Assembly (NCBI RefSeq): GCF_028476545.1
Contig: NW_026731621.1
Location: 363,215-427,214 of the forward strand
Direction of reading: 5' to 3'
Source of the DNA: Physella acuta
Lineage: Eukaryota > Mollusca > Gastropoda > Physidae
DNA length: 64,000 bases
Shown here: piece by piece, positions 35,986-49,880 of the stretch
Position numbering within the stretch: position 1 is the first letter of the stretch
Layout of the letters: every line of letters begins with the position of its first letter
The notes under the pieces: generated by a model
The model's input: only the letters and a program-made list of their open reading frames with translations
Told to the model about the DNA's origin: nothing
Database searches by the model: none
Translations under genes and position numbers: made by a program

Positions 35986-36404
35986 TAAAATAACAACAGT
36001 AAAAAGATATTTTCTATTACCATTTAATGTTGTCTAGTGCGAACATTTTGTGAGTAAATACAAACAGAATGAATATGACATTTAGCAGGTAGGTTACATT
36101 TTATTTACAGGTAATAGCCAGGCTATAGGTATATAGTATATGACAACAATTTGCCGACAAAAATTATAAGCAAATTATTTACAACATTTCAAACAAAAAA
36201 ACTCTAAAACCCATCAATATACATGCAAATTAAAACGGTTAAACGGTTTAAATCAATTAAAACATTTGTTTTGATCATTTAAACGTGATAAAATGTTTAC
36301 AAGACATGCAAGTCTTAATACAATCAGTTTAATGACGGGAATAGTTCCGCCATTTTGTTTGTTTACATTGTGTAGACAAGGGGAGAGAACTAACAGTTAC
36401 ATCA

Positions 36405-37983
36405 CTACACATCCTCCCCACTATAATTTCCTTCAGAGTTTGATCCACTGTGGGGATGGTCATACAACAACACGTCATATCCCAGCCTGTAGACAGTCGC
36501 TCCACTGGAGCCTGGACATGTACATGTTGTGTACCAGTACCTGATGTACTTGCTGTAATTGCCATAATCCCTCTCACGTTTGTGTGTCCATTGTCCTACA
36601 GAGACCTGTTTAGGACAGCCATGAGGATGTGACACTATAACGGTCAACTTGTCCACATCAAAAAATCTCCTGTATTTGTTCTCTACTTCCTCACATAGAT
36701 CATGAAAGTGCCAACGCATCTTGTACAGTTCATCAACCAACTCTAAGTCACATGTCACATATCTCAACATACACCTGTCTTTCTCAATGTTTGCCTCATC
36801 CCACACCTCCCAGCCATCAAGACTGACCACTGGACTTTTATTATCATCAAAACCTAAAACACACCTGGTCTGTCTCGCCTCACTCTCATCAAACACCACG
36901 TGTGTGGCTGTCAACACATAAACCTCCCCCCACACTTTGCTGGGTGTGGCAGAGACTTGACACTTGGCACAACGACAAGTTCCCCATATGTCACTCTCTG
37001 TGGACTTGTACACACTACACACCCTCCCCGTCCCTAACCTCATCACGTGACGTCCTCTGTCTTTATAACATGGATATGGAACTTGAGTGCCTGGGTAAAA
37101 CTCAGGTCTCTCTAGACTGGTGAATTTAGTCTTTACCTGGACAGTTAGGGCTGCCAATGTTTTGATTGTCTCAAACATAAGGTCGTCAGGGTAACGTGAG
37201 GGGAGACAACTTGCGTTGAAATCTTTAAGAGGTATAAAACCTTTGTGTCCTGGATTCTTCTTACAGCCAGTAACATGTTTGTGTAGATCAGCTTCTCCTC
37301 CGTAGCACATCTCAGCTTCATGATTTCCTACAGGAAGAAACAACAAATTATTTCTCTAGCAACAGAAATGTTAGACAATGATAAACTGCATTTTAATGGA
37401 ACAAGTTTACTACAGTCATTTAGATATTAAACTAGCACATATATTAAACTGTTTACATTATAATTGCCTTAACTGTTTTAGTATATCTTACCTGGATGAA
37501 ATACACCTGATTCTTTAATCTTTATTTGCTTGTTTTGAATTTCACAGCTTGCCAGAACTGAAACAATGTATAAGTTTAATTTCCAACTTACAGAAAAAAA
37601 ACAATGCTACAAAAGTGCTAATTTAATAATATCGAATAATTTAAATTTTACAGACATATATTTCTAAATTTTCACTTTCTACTACATCTTTAACATTCAA
37701 TCGCCCTTTATAATGTGTTGCAAAAATGTTTTTAAACAGCCAATGTGAAAAAATGCCCTCTGTGCCTACAGCTACTGTTGTGAAATAGAGCTATAATTAT
37801 TATGACATTTATTGTAACAGTACACACATTTTTTAACTGTACAGCTTAATAAGCAATAACAGATGATTTTAGAATTGTAAAATAAATTACCTGACCATTT
37901 TTAAATGAATTTAAATCAACTTTTTTCTTACCTGAACTGCGTGGCTCCTGTTTCCTTTTTGGCTTTCTGTAGGAATTGCCCAT
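36405..37983 (-). CDS. Trypsin-like peptidase-fold protein, MGNS N-terminus
   Basis: Three coding exons join in frame: 37932-37983 (ATG at 37983, donor GTAAG), 37492-37557 (TTTCAG acceptor, GTAAGAT donor) and 36405-37327 (CCTGTAG acceptor). They give a 346-residue protein. The start MGNSYRKPKRK fits an N-myristoylation site followed by basic residues, and there is no signal peptide, so an intracellular, membrane-touching protein is likely. The C-terminal half resembles a chymotrypsin-fold peptidase: LTATHVV (His182), CDLELV (Asp233) and PGSSGATV (Ser314), then a closing HSGS strand. Residues 40-70 and 143-162 are rich in Cys/His (CRCAKC) and might bind zinc. Substrate and role are unknown, and activity is inferred from the triad spacing only. 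A decayed paralogue lies 9 kb downstream. I know no named family for certain; FAM111-like peptidases are one comparison. Confidence 0.82.
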
Positions 37984-38267
37984 GGCCAATACTGCTGTAG
38001 TATAAAATAAGTAACATTATATACCAGTAATAATCTTAACAATTATTTAAAAATCTTAAGATTTATTTTAAATCTAAAAATGATACTATAGAAAATTGAA
38101 AATGTTTAAATAAGCAAAATAGGTAATAACTTTAGGCTTTATAGTATCAAATTTTTATATACTAAGCAGTCTATATAAAAATAAAATATTAATGTAAATA
38201 GCAATACTTATTTCTTCTTGTCTAACAAATAAAAAAAATGTAAGTTTCTAAATTTTTGAACACTTAC

Positions 38268-38379
38268 AACTTGGAGACTATTAAATGTTTCAGCTTGAAC
38301 CTTGAATACAAACACCTTTCTGTTCTCAAGTAAATGTTGTAAGAATAAACAGATAGCTGTCCGACCTTGAAATCATGCT
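38268..38379 (-). other. Probable 5' untranslated exon of the peptidase gene
   Basis: On the minus strand ATTATTTCAG|AGCATG opens and CCAAGTT|GTAAGTG closes a 112-nt exon-like block about 285 bp above the MGNS exon. The only long frame through it does not match the MGNS frame, so it is probably untranslated. Confidence 0.45.
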
Positions 38380-38979
38380 CTGAAATAATACAATATAGTA
38401 TAACAACATATGTCATATAATACAGACATACCATATAATATAATTAATTTTTACTCTTTATTGATAACAGTGGTGGTGAAGGAAATTCACAAATGTGACT
38501 AATTTTTGTTATACAAATTATATTACCAAGTAAGCTATGTAGGCCTACTTGAGTTTGTTTAAAATTTAATGTTTTACCAAAAATGAGTTTAAATTTAAAT
38601 AAATTAAATTATGTAACATTTATCAACATTTTTATCAAAATTCAAAGAATTAAATAAAGCTTACAATATTCACACAATTCAAACACTTTAATGTTGTCAT
38701 TAAACACAACCTCTTTTCTTGTTAGGACGGAACGGCATTTGAACACACAGGAGAATCAAAACTTCAACACCTGAAAGCATACAATTAAGGCTAGATAAAC
38801 ACAGGAACCCTTTAAACTTTAAAAGTATTATAAAGTAAATAAAGTCATGTAATTAGCTGGAGATTGTGTTAAGACATTTAGCACCCTTTACTTATACAAG
38901 TAGGCCCTCCATTATATGTCAATGACTGTAAGATATTTAACCACAACCTAAGCTAGTGGCTGCTAACCCATGTCAAGAG

Positions 38980-40310
38980 AAGGTCTAGATCTAGAATTTT
39001 AAAAAAATTTCTTTAAACTAGAGCTAGTGTGTGGTAACATACAAAAATTACTTTTTAAAACTATTCTAACCGTCTAACAACTCTAACCCTATGTCAGTCT
39101 ATAACTCTAGGACTCTAGGATGGTTACCACTTCACTAATTTAGCCATGGATTTGAATATAGATCTAGACAGACTATGGGGAAACTAGTCTAGTTTTTAAG
39201 AGCTAGAAATCTAGATCTAGTCTAGCTAGATTAGTCTAGAAAACTCTAAAACTCTAGAATTCAAGATCTAGATTCTAGACTTACTGAATTCTAAATCTAC
39301 TAGTTACTAGAGTCTAGATTTCTAGATCTAGTAGATTCTAAATACTAGACTAGATCTAGATTCTAGATCTACTTACTAGAGCCTGGATTGTGATCTAGAT
39401 CTAGAGTTTTTTGCCGATCTGCACAACGCCGCAGTCACTCTCTGGTTTTCGGCCTAGACTCTAGATCTATAGATTATCTAGATCTAGCTACTTTATTTTG
39501 ATGTTTTATGCAAAACCGCAGTGTTTGAAATTTGATCTAGATCTCTAGTTAGTAACTATTACTTCACTCTATTACTATTAGTATTAGATAATTAGAGTCA
39601 AGTCTAGATTTTAAATCTAGAGAGCGAGAGATCTAGATTCTATCTAGATCTGGAAGAATATTATAATATATAGATCTAGGCCTATAAATAATATATACGA
39701 TTATATACTATAGAGTCAGTATATAATTATAAGAATATTTATAAGATCTAGATCTAGATCTAGATTTTTTCTAGTCTAGATAAAAAACCTACAATCTAGA
39801 TCTAGATCTTTTATATTATAGATCTAAAGAATATATCTAATCTAGAATAGATCTACTGATCTAGGGCCTACTACCATTGTCTAGATTAGATATCTATTAT
39901 CTATCTAACTATCTAGATCTAGATATAATCTAGATCTAGATCTAGATCTAGATCATACACTCTGACCAACAAGATTTAGATCTAGATCTAGAGATCTAGA
40001 TCTAGAATTAGATCTAGATATCTCTAGATCTAGAATCTAGATCTAGATTCATCTAGATCTAGATCTAGATCTAGCTAGTCTAGATCTACTCTAGAAATCT
40101 AGAAATTTAGATTAAGTGTAGATAATGATATCTAGATCTAGATCTAGATCTAGATCTAGATCTAGTAGATTTCTAATCGTTTTACATTTTAGATCTAGAT
40201 CTAGATCTATTTAATTAATTAATTAACAGGTTTCATGCTAGGCCTACGTACTCCAAGTAGATCTAGACCTAGATCTAGATCTAGATCTAGAAATCTAGAT
40301 TCTAGATCTA
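38980..40310. repeat. CTAGAT-rich palindromic hexamer tract
   Basis: About 1.3 kb is dominated by TCTAGA and AGATCT words. It is purest around 39940-40160 and 40196-40300, where runs of (GATCTA)n occur, and scattered at the edges. Both hexamers are self-complementary. It lies about 600 bp above the putative 5' exon of the peptidase gene. No coding frame is present. Confidence 0.9.
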
Positions 40311-40886
40311 ATCTACCAGTTTGCTAATGCAACGAAGCAAAATGATCGTCTGCTGTCTAACTAGTTTTGCTTTTAAAAGTATCGATATCATCATTTATTT
40401 TTGAGTATGCCATTTAGGCCTTGAGTTTATAGAAATAAGGCAATAGGGCCTATACAATACATTATTATCTCTTTAACAAGTTAGGAATCTTAAAGTTAAA
40501 ATCAGCATATTATAAAAAAATCATCTTTCATTTAAATTTCAACCTATTGTAGAGTCATAATATGCATCTTGATATAAGTAGAATGATTAATTATTTTGAA
40601 TATGGATATGGTCCACATTTGCATACATAAATACTTTATCTAAATAGTCACCCCTCCCCCTAAGCACGTATACCGTGCCCTTAAGCGAAATATAATTTAG
40701 GGGCCTATATAGAAAACATACTTTTACCAGTGGCCGCCCCCAGTGTTTCATCCCAACCCCCGAAAATTTCATCTCCTCCGTGGAGCAAAGCGTCTGAACG
40801 AAACACTGGTCGCATTTGTAGATAACACAGATTAAAGGTAGACCCTACTTCTATATTATAGACCCGTTTCCTACTTTGGCCACTAA

Positions 40887-41305
40887 GGGGCGTCCATAAA
40901 TGACGTCACACTTGTAGGGGGGGGTCATCCATAAATGACGTCACGCTTTTTTTGACGATTTTTACCTCCCCCCTCCCCTCCGTCACACGTCGTCACAAAA
41001 AGCCAGACCCCCCCCCCCTAAAATGACGTCGCACATCAACCTACAACCCCCCTCAAAATTGCAGTTGAATTTTTTTAAAACATCGATATTTTTCCAAAAT
41101 CTTGTCTAAACTATTACAATGTATTAAAACAGTTATCTAAAACGCGAAATAACGTCAAAAATATGTTTTCTAACATTGCTTATTTATAATGCAAAAATGT
41201 GACGTCGCAACAGCTGATCCCCCCTCCCCCTCATCACACATCGTCACAAATTTACGGACCCCCCCTCCCCCCTACAAGTGTGACGACATTTATGGATGAC
41301 CCCTA
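40887..41305. mobile_element. Palindromic TGACGTC-ended MITE with doubled left end (copy e)
   Basis: Two left termini sit in tandem, GGGGCGTCCATAAATGACGT at 40887 and GGGTCATCCATAAATGACGT about 30 bp on. They share one right end TTTATGGATGACCCC at 41305. It looks like one element inserted into, or recombined with, another. Confidence 0.75.
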
Positions 41306-41595
41306 GGGGTGAGAAAGTGAGGGGGGGGGGGGGGGGGGTTCAGATGGTGTGATGTCACACTTTTGCATTATAAAAAAAGCAATGTTAGAAAACGAGTTTT
41401 AGCCGTTATTTGGCGTTTTACAAGACGGTTTACATAAATTGTAATAGGAATTGATCAAAATACTCTATGTTGACATAGTTCTGACAAGATTGGTGGGGGT
41501 TATAGACTGAGGTGTGGCGTCATTTTAGGGGGGGGGGTTCTGGCTTTTTGTGACGATGTGTGACGGAGGGGAGGGGGATGTAAAAATCGTCAAAA
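41306..41595. mobile_element. Palindromic MITE remnant (copy f)
   Basis: The inner portion of the same family (GTGTGATGTCACACTTTTGC, GTTTTAGCCGTTATT, GTGACGATGTGTGACGG) lacks clean ends. Confidence 0.6.
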
Positions 41596-42123
41596 ATGAA
41601 ATGATGTTTTTTTCAGACATTTTTTCTCCGAGAGTAGAGGGGGGGGGGGGACTATACATTTTGAGCGGGGCGTGCAGATAAATTTCTCAGGGTGGAGGGC
41701 CTGACACAAATAAAAGTTTATATTTTCTATCTAAACTAGCAATTGGTACCCGTTACACGGGCAATTCTGATAACTTTTTCTTTTAGATATTCATTTCCAG
41801 GGAGCGGCATTTAAAACTGTCCGAAGGGCGAGGGGGGTTGGAAAGGGGGGGGGGGGGGGGGTAGCGGATACTGGTTTTTCTATATTTTTTAAAATGAATT
41901 TCCCCTTTTCAATATCGTTCGGAGGTGAAAGGGGGAGAAACGGTAGAGATGCCTGAAATAAACATATATATCTACAGAAAGTGAGTATCGAAATGAATTA
42001 TAATTCAGCTGTTTTAAAAGTCATTATCGGAAACTTAGGAAAAGAAACATCTTATTGATCAAGAGCATTGGAATGAAACATTGTTAAGATTATGAAAAAG
42101 AAGGGGCTTTGTTTTATCTAATG

Positions 42124-42285
42124 CAGTGGCGTAGGCAGGGGGGGGGGTTAGGGGGGGTCATAACCCCCCCATAGACCCCTCGGTTTATATATATAAAGTG
42201 TGAGGGGGGGGGTGCAAATCGAAAGTTTGTCCCCTGGTAAAAATTGGACCCCCCCCCCCTTGAGACGATCCTGGCTACGCCACTG
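42124..42285. mobile_element. hAT MITE, 162 bp
   Basis: The ends are CAGTGGCGTAGGCAGG and CCTGGCTACGCCACTG, with an exact 8-bp duplication ATCTAATG (42116-42123 and 42286-42293). Confidence 0.92.
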
Positions 42286-42394
42286 ATCTAATGTCTATGT
42301 TTATACTTGTTTAAAGTAACACACACTACCAATACCTATTGGAAAAATTAAAACCAAATTATATATTGTATTAATCAACACAATACCATATGTG

Positions 42395-42463
42395 TTTGTG
42401 TGTGTGTGTGTGTGAAAGATTGGACAACCCCACACTTTAGGCGATCCTGGCTACGCCACTGAT
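42395..42463. mobile_element. Lone hAT right end with (GT)n
   Basis: GGCGATCCTGGCTACGCCAC then TG ends at 42463, preceded by a GT run. Its left end is missing, and it is followed by ATCAATAG, similar to the site duplicated by the neighbour. Confidence 0.6.
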
Positions 42464-42540
42464 CAATAGAATCAATGAGTTTATGTAGGGGTCACTCGTT
42501 GCATATCAGTAGGCAACATTACGACATAATTAATCAGTAA

Positions 42541-42541
42541 T

Positions 42542-42596
<55 letters not shown>
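42541..42596. repeat. (TA)n microsatellite
   Basis: About 55 bp of TA. Confidence 0.95.
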
Positions 42597-42598
<2 letters not shown>

Positions 42599-42599
42599 T

Positions 42600-44322
<1,723 letters not shown>

Positions 44323-44996
44323 AAATAAACCGGTAGTGATCTCCCCTAAACTTTCTCGAATATTCTTATATAAAACAACAGGGGATGGTAACTGGGGATA
44401 TAGTTATGATTTTTAATCCATTTTAAATACTGAAACTTTTTAAAATAGAATAGAATCTCAGTAAAAAACAATTGCGCACCAAGCGAACGCCTAATAAAGG
44501 TGTGTATAATAGTGCGCAATATTATTAGTACTTTATAAATTCACATGCGTTTTTTGAGAAATCAGAAATAGCGTAAATTATTACTTCCGGTCAACGGAAA
44601 TTACTCAAAATTTGACAGAAGGTAGAGAATTAGATCTTTTACTTACATGTGAAATTTAATTTATCTATCTGAAATAGTACTCAAGTTATAGGCTTTTGCA
44701 AAATTCAAAGTAGAAAAAGTACCACTTCCGGTTGTCGGAAATCGCTCAAAAGTTAATACAGATCTACGATTTTGATAAAATACTTATATATGAAATTTCA
44801 TCAACCTAGCTGTAACGGTACTCAAGTTATCGTGTTTACACACGGACACACACACACACACACACACAGACATACGGACAAGATTGCAAAATTATGTTTT
44901 TCCGTATCAGTGAGATGCAAAACGTCGAGATTTGCAAAAATCTCGATTTTTTTTTTTTGCACGATTACAAGACTTTCTCTATACGAGAAAGTAAAA
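44323..44996 (-). repeat. Dispersed repeat R, copy 2
   Basis: This is the inverse of 25181-25895, including the same outer edge AAATAAACCGGTAGTGATCT. It contains (CA)n at 44843-44868. Copies 1 and 2 form an inverted pair 19 kb apart. Confidence 0.8.
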
Positions 44997-45374
44997 ATAT
45001 TAATTGTATTCGCAGTATTTCTTACCGTCACTTGATGTCTTAAAATACGTCAACCATATCGTGTATACTTGTTTCAATTTAAGACATTCGTCTAATAATG
45101 CGGTACAGCTTGAGTTTACTACTTTTCGATTGTATATAATTTTGATATTATGTGTTAACTATTTTAAAAACGGTGCATTTGCTTTTATTTTTAAATACGA
45201 TTCAGTGTAATTATACGAGACAAAATCTTTAATCATAACATTTTTCTGCTATAATTCGTAGTTTATAAACTTTAGACATTCTTGGTACACGAACAAATAT
45301 AAGCAGTTGCATATTGTTCAGCTATTCAGTCACAATACTCTCCACTATAATTTCCTTTAGAGTTTGATCCACTG

Positions 45375-45525
45375 CAGTGTTTCTTCCAGACTTTTTTCTC
45401 CGGGGGGGGGGGCCACTTGAAATCATTTCGTTCGGGGGGGGGGGGGGAGGGGGGTAACATTTTTTCGGGGGGGGCTCCGCCCCCCCCCCCCCCCCCCCTT
45501 GAAGAGATACCTGGAAAAAACTCTG
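45375..45525. mobile_element. TTTCTTCCAG-type MITE in the pseudogene
   Basis: It starts CAGTGTTTCTTCCAGAC and ends CCTGGAAAAAACTCTG, with an exact 8-bp duplication ATCCACTG (45367-45374 and 45526-45533). The interior is G-runs then C-runs. The intact gene keeps the unfilled site at 36440-36447 (GATCCACTG). Confidence 0.88.
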
Positions 45526-46005
45526 ATCCACTGTAGGGATGGGGGATACCATCCATTATATTTTAAGTTATAGACAGGTGCTCCACTGGAGCCAGGATAT
45601 GTACATGTTGTGTACCAGTACCTAGTCCAGTCTTCCCTCTTTTGTTTGAATGTCCATTGTCCTATAGAGACTTGTTTAGGACAACCATGAGGATCAGACA
45701 CGATAACGGTCAACTTGTCCACATTAACAAAGTTCATGTATTGTTTCTTTACTTCCTCACATAGATCATCAAAATGACATCGGATATTGTTCAGTTCATC
45801 AACTAACTTTAGATCACATGTCGTATATTTCAGTTGACACCAGTCTTTCTCAATGTCTACCCACCCCACCTTCCAGCCATCAAAACTTACTCCTGGACTT
45901 TTATTGTCATCAAAACCTAAAACACACCTGGTCTGTCTCGCCTCACTGTCATCAAACACCACGTGTGTGGCTGTCAACACACGAACCTCCCCCCATACAT
46001 TGCTG

Positions 46006-46054
46006 CAGTGGCGTAGCCAGGAACTGGCCATGTGAGGGGTTCAAAAATGTTTCC

Positions 46055-46141
<87 letters not shown>

Positions 46142-46229
46142 CTATATACATGACTTATATATAGGGGTCGGGGTCCATGGGAGGGGTTATAACCCCGCTA
46201 ACCCCCCCCCCCCCTTGCCTACGCCACTG
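46006..46229. mobile_element. hAT MITE in the pseudogene exon
   Basis: The ends are CAGTGGCGTAGCCAGG and TTGCCTACGCCACTG, with the duplication CATTGCTG / CTTTGCTG (45998-46005 and 46230-46237, one mismatch). The intact gene reads CTTTGCTGGGTG without insertion. It contains an 80-bp TA tract. Confidence 0.9.
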
Positions 46230-46620
46230 CTTTGCTGGGTGTGGCAGAGACTTGACACTTGGCATAACGACAGGTTCTGTCACTCTCTGTGGACTTGTCC
46301 ACACACCAAACCATGCCCGTCCCTAACCTCATCACGTGGCTTCCTCTGTCATTATAACATGGATATGGAACTTTAGTGCCTGGGTAAAACTCTGGTCTCT
46401 TTAGACTGGTGAATTAAGCCTTTACCTGGACAGTTAGGGCTGCCAATGTTTTGTTTGTCTTAAACATGAGGTCGTCGTCATGGTAACGAGAGGGGAGACA
46501 GCTTGCATTGAAATCTTTAAGAGGTATAAAACCTTTATGACCTGGATTCTTATCACAGTCAGTAACATGTTTGTGTAGATCAGCTTCTCCTCCTTAGCAC
46601 ATCTCAGCTTCATGTTTTCC

Positions 46621-47296
46621 TATAAGTTCAAGGATAGATTATATTATTTATATGAACATACGGAAAATGATTATGGTGTATATAAATTATAAGATTATCA
46701 TTTAAACATAATCAAACTCATTTAAGGCTCAAAATAATTAAGTTTAATAAATATGTGTTTTACCGCTGACAAAATCGTAAATTAAAGAAATATAAAAATA
46801 CTTAAGAGCAACAAGATTTTAAAGGCACTGAAAATTAGAAAATAAAGCTAATCTGGTTCCTTTCAAAACAGCTTTGGTCGCTCATGAACTCTTTTACATA
46901 TTAATCACATTTATAGAGACCAAATGTACGTTTTAGTACGTAAAAGATCTCATGAGTATTTATTTATATTTGTATTAATTTGATTTCCGTCATGCTAAGT
47001 GTATAAAAGCTAAACAAAACATACATGCTTTGTCAATTGTTATAAAACTGTTGTGGCTATCACAGCATTGTAAATCTGCAACAAATAAATTTGAGTAAGT
47101 TATTTTGACAACATACATTAGTAAATAATGACCGGGCTAATAGTCAATTAAAGTATTTTTATATTTTTCTGGTAGTATAGATTTCAAAGCTACCTAAGCC
47201 TTTTAATGTAAAAGAATTATTAATTCGTATATTTTTTTTTTAATTTATTTCTAAATAGCCAGACCTTTTTGTGAATGAAAAATATGTTGTTTTTTT
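46621..47296. other. Intron region of the pseudogene
   Basis: AT-rich sequence between the first-exon homologue and the large exon. A homologue of the 66-nt middle exon was not recognised. Confidence 0.45.
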
Positions 47297-47347
47297 TACC
47301 TGCACTACTTGATTCAAATTTTGGTTTATTTTCTGTTGTAGTTTCCC

Positions 47348-48308
47348 ATGTCTTATGTTCCAGTAATTATCTTAAAACAATAGGTAATACGATTTAAAGT
47401 TATATTCAATTATTAAATATGTCCCACTTTATCAAACTAAAAATGGTAGGTAAATTATGTAAGTTGATAATAATGACTTTAATACTTGCAAAGTATTTCA
47501 GAAAATGAAAATATAAACTATGAAAAATAATATTTATTACACTTTTTGGCATGGTTAAAACGTTTTTTCTTTAGTATTGACAGTTACAGGACCAATACTC
47601 ATCAGTTTCCTCTGTTAGATAAACACGATATTTTTAAAAAAAATCTTATTCAATAAAAAATGTAATCATTTTTTTCCAAATTTGGTACTTTGGTGAAATT
47701 GACAAAGCAAAGTGTTTACGTATACCATGTAAGTAGTCATATGCGTTCACGTATAGTAAAATGCTTTAATTAACTTGAAAATCTGACATGAGTTTGAGAT
47801 TCGTAACATTATTTTTTTAACAATGCAAACATCTTATTAAATGAAATCTCGAAGCGTATAAAGGCTAACACACATGTTTTTTGATGGTTAGTTTAAGATT
47901 AGAGATGTTTATTGAGTTTTTTGAGGCAGGCAATTATGCTAAGTAGTTTATAATGGTAATAAATGTTGTAAACATTTTACTAATCCCCCCCCCCCCTCTC
48001 TCTCTCTCTCTCTTTCTCTCATGTGCTCAATTTTAATGGCCTTCGACACTAGAAATGCTCTGAAAATTAAAGTAAATATAGCGCCTTATACAAATTAATT
48101 AAAATTATCTGACATTTCGTTATAACTTCCTTATCACCGACGTTAACTACTTCATGTTTTAGCCGGGAGGCCCCGAGTACTACATTTCCAACACTAGTAC
48201 ACCACCTATGACTAGTTAAGTTCCACATAGTAAATCACAGTCACAAACATTGTTAACATCCAACTATCGCCCACTACCCATAGTGTAAAAAGCGAGTGTG
48301 ATTAAAAA
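47348..48308. other. Spacer with (CT)n
   Basis: Contains a C run followed by (CT)n at 47987-48020 and otherwise no recognised feature. Confidence 0.4.
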
Positions 48309-48943
48309 GGGGGTGGTAACTCGGGATATAGTTATGATTTTTAATCCATTTTAAATACTTAAACTTTTTAAAATAGAATAGAATCTCATTAAAAAAGAAT
48401 TGCGCACCAAGCGAACGCCGAATAAAGATGTGTTTAATAGTGCGGAATATTATTAGTACTTTATAAATTCACATGCGTTTTTTGAGAAATCGGAAATAGC
48501 GTAAATTATTACTTCCGGTCAACGGAAATTACTCAAAATTTGACAGAAGGTAGAGATATAGATCTTTTAGGTACATGTGAAATGTCATTTATCTATCTGA
48601 AATAGTACTCAAGTTATAGGCTTCTGACAAATTCAAAGTAGAGAAAATACCACTTCCGGTTATCGGAAATCGCTCAAAAGTTGAACAGGATCTACGATTT
48701 TGATAAAATACTTATATATGAAATTTCATCTACCTAGCTGTAACGGTACTTAAGTTATCGTGTTTTCACACAGACAGACAGACAGACACACACACACACT
48801 CACAGACATACGGACAAGATTGCAAAATTATGTTTTTCCGTATCAGTGGGGTGTAAAACGTCGAGATTTGCAAAAATCTCGATTTTTTTTTGCACGATTA
48901 CAAGACGTTCTCTATACTTCGTATAATACGAGAAAGTAAAAAT
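48309..48943 (-). repeat. Dispersed repeat R, copy 3
   Basis: Homologous to 44323-44996, but shorter at the low-coordinate side, where homology begins at GGTGGTAACTCGGGATATAG. It contains a (CAGA)n/(CA)n run at 48772-48805. Confidence 0.8.
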
Positions 48944-49379
48944 GATGTCAGAGAGGGAGATTGAGGAGGAGTTGGCAAAAATATTACATACAATAAATAT
49001 ACATTTTTCCAACATTGAACAATCAACCTCAAATTGCTTGTTTGGATTATAGTATCTAGAAAATATTTTATTTAAATAAATAAATAAATCAGGTTGTGCA
49101 AATGTCTTCATGAAAGTTGTTTCAAATACTAGAAAGGAAAACAGACTATTTCTGTGTTTGCAAAGATACATTTAATTTATTACTACTATAATGTCTTGAC
49201 CACAGCCCGTTTAAATATTTAATGTAATAAGACCAGACCTTGTTAAGTAAAAACAAGTAATAAAAGTCTAGTGACAATTTAAGCGCAATTTCCTTATGTT
49301 ATCCATAACAATTTTAAATCGAGATAAATCATATATTCAGCAAATAAATAATGCAACACAAGTAGTTTCGTTTCTCTCT

Positions 49380-49500
49380 ACACGAGCAGAGCTTGTCCCC
49401 CGCCCCCTCGCGAGACCTGCGCGAGTCTGGCCAATGGCAGCGTGACGTTACCTCTCACTAGCGATCACTAGCGACTGCCTCAGCCGGTGAGAAATATGTG
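49380..49500. promoter_or_regulatory. CpG-rich island with CCAAT and GC-box-like words
   Basis: An isolated GC-rich patch holds CCCGCCCCCTCGCGAGACC, GGCCAATGGC and TGACGTTACC in an otherwise AT-rich area. It could be a promoter, but I cannot join it to a gene. The open frame just downstream (49551-49790) has no recognisable domain. Confidence 0.3.
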
Positions 49501-49852
49501 TATATTCTTAGTTATCTTAGCCAATACAAATTAGAAGAAATTAATTTTTTGTGACCGAACGAAAGGATATTTTTGAAAACTTTCTTCGGCAATATTGTTC
49601 TAAATTATGGCAGGAATCGATTGGTAAATGTTTTAAGTCGCTAAGTGGTCTGGTTGTCGAGATATTGGCCAAAAACTGCATTTTCTCGAGGTTTTTTGGC
49701 TTTTTCGGGAAATACAGGAAGGAAACCCGGGAATTTTTTTGGCCTATGTTCATTCTCGGAACTTGCTTAACATATTTGCTTCGGAACTAGTCGTCGATAC
49801 TGCTTCGTTCAGGAGGAGATACGACTTAAAGACGACTTAAAGCTGCGGACAC

Positions 49853-49880
49853 ACATCCATCCATCCATCCATCCATCCAT
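49853..49880. repeat. (ATCC)n microsatellite
   Basis: About seven CATC units. Confidence 0.9.

Larger units (their letters stand above)
45326..47347 (-). pseudogene. Decayed paralogue of the peptidase gene
   Basis: The coding blocks match 36405-37983. They keep VLTATHVVFD, CDLKLVDEL and YPGSSGAPV, so the His, Asp and Ser positions survive. The large exon ends at an acceptor near 46620 (TTATAG). A first-exon homologue at 47297-47347 starts MGNYNRK, is followed at once by a stop, and keeps a GTAAA donor. The big exon carries a stop in place of Tyr in the CYGGE motif, a hAT MITE (46006-46229) and a second MITE (45375-45525). The middle exon was not found. Retained introns show a DNA duplication, not a retrocopy. 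Confidence 0.85.

Noticed and set aside
49551-49790. 80-codon plus-strand frame starting MTERKDIFENF
   Set aside because: It has no recognisable domain, splice context or Kozak-like support; the sequence looks like non-coding repeat.
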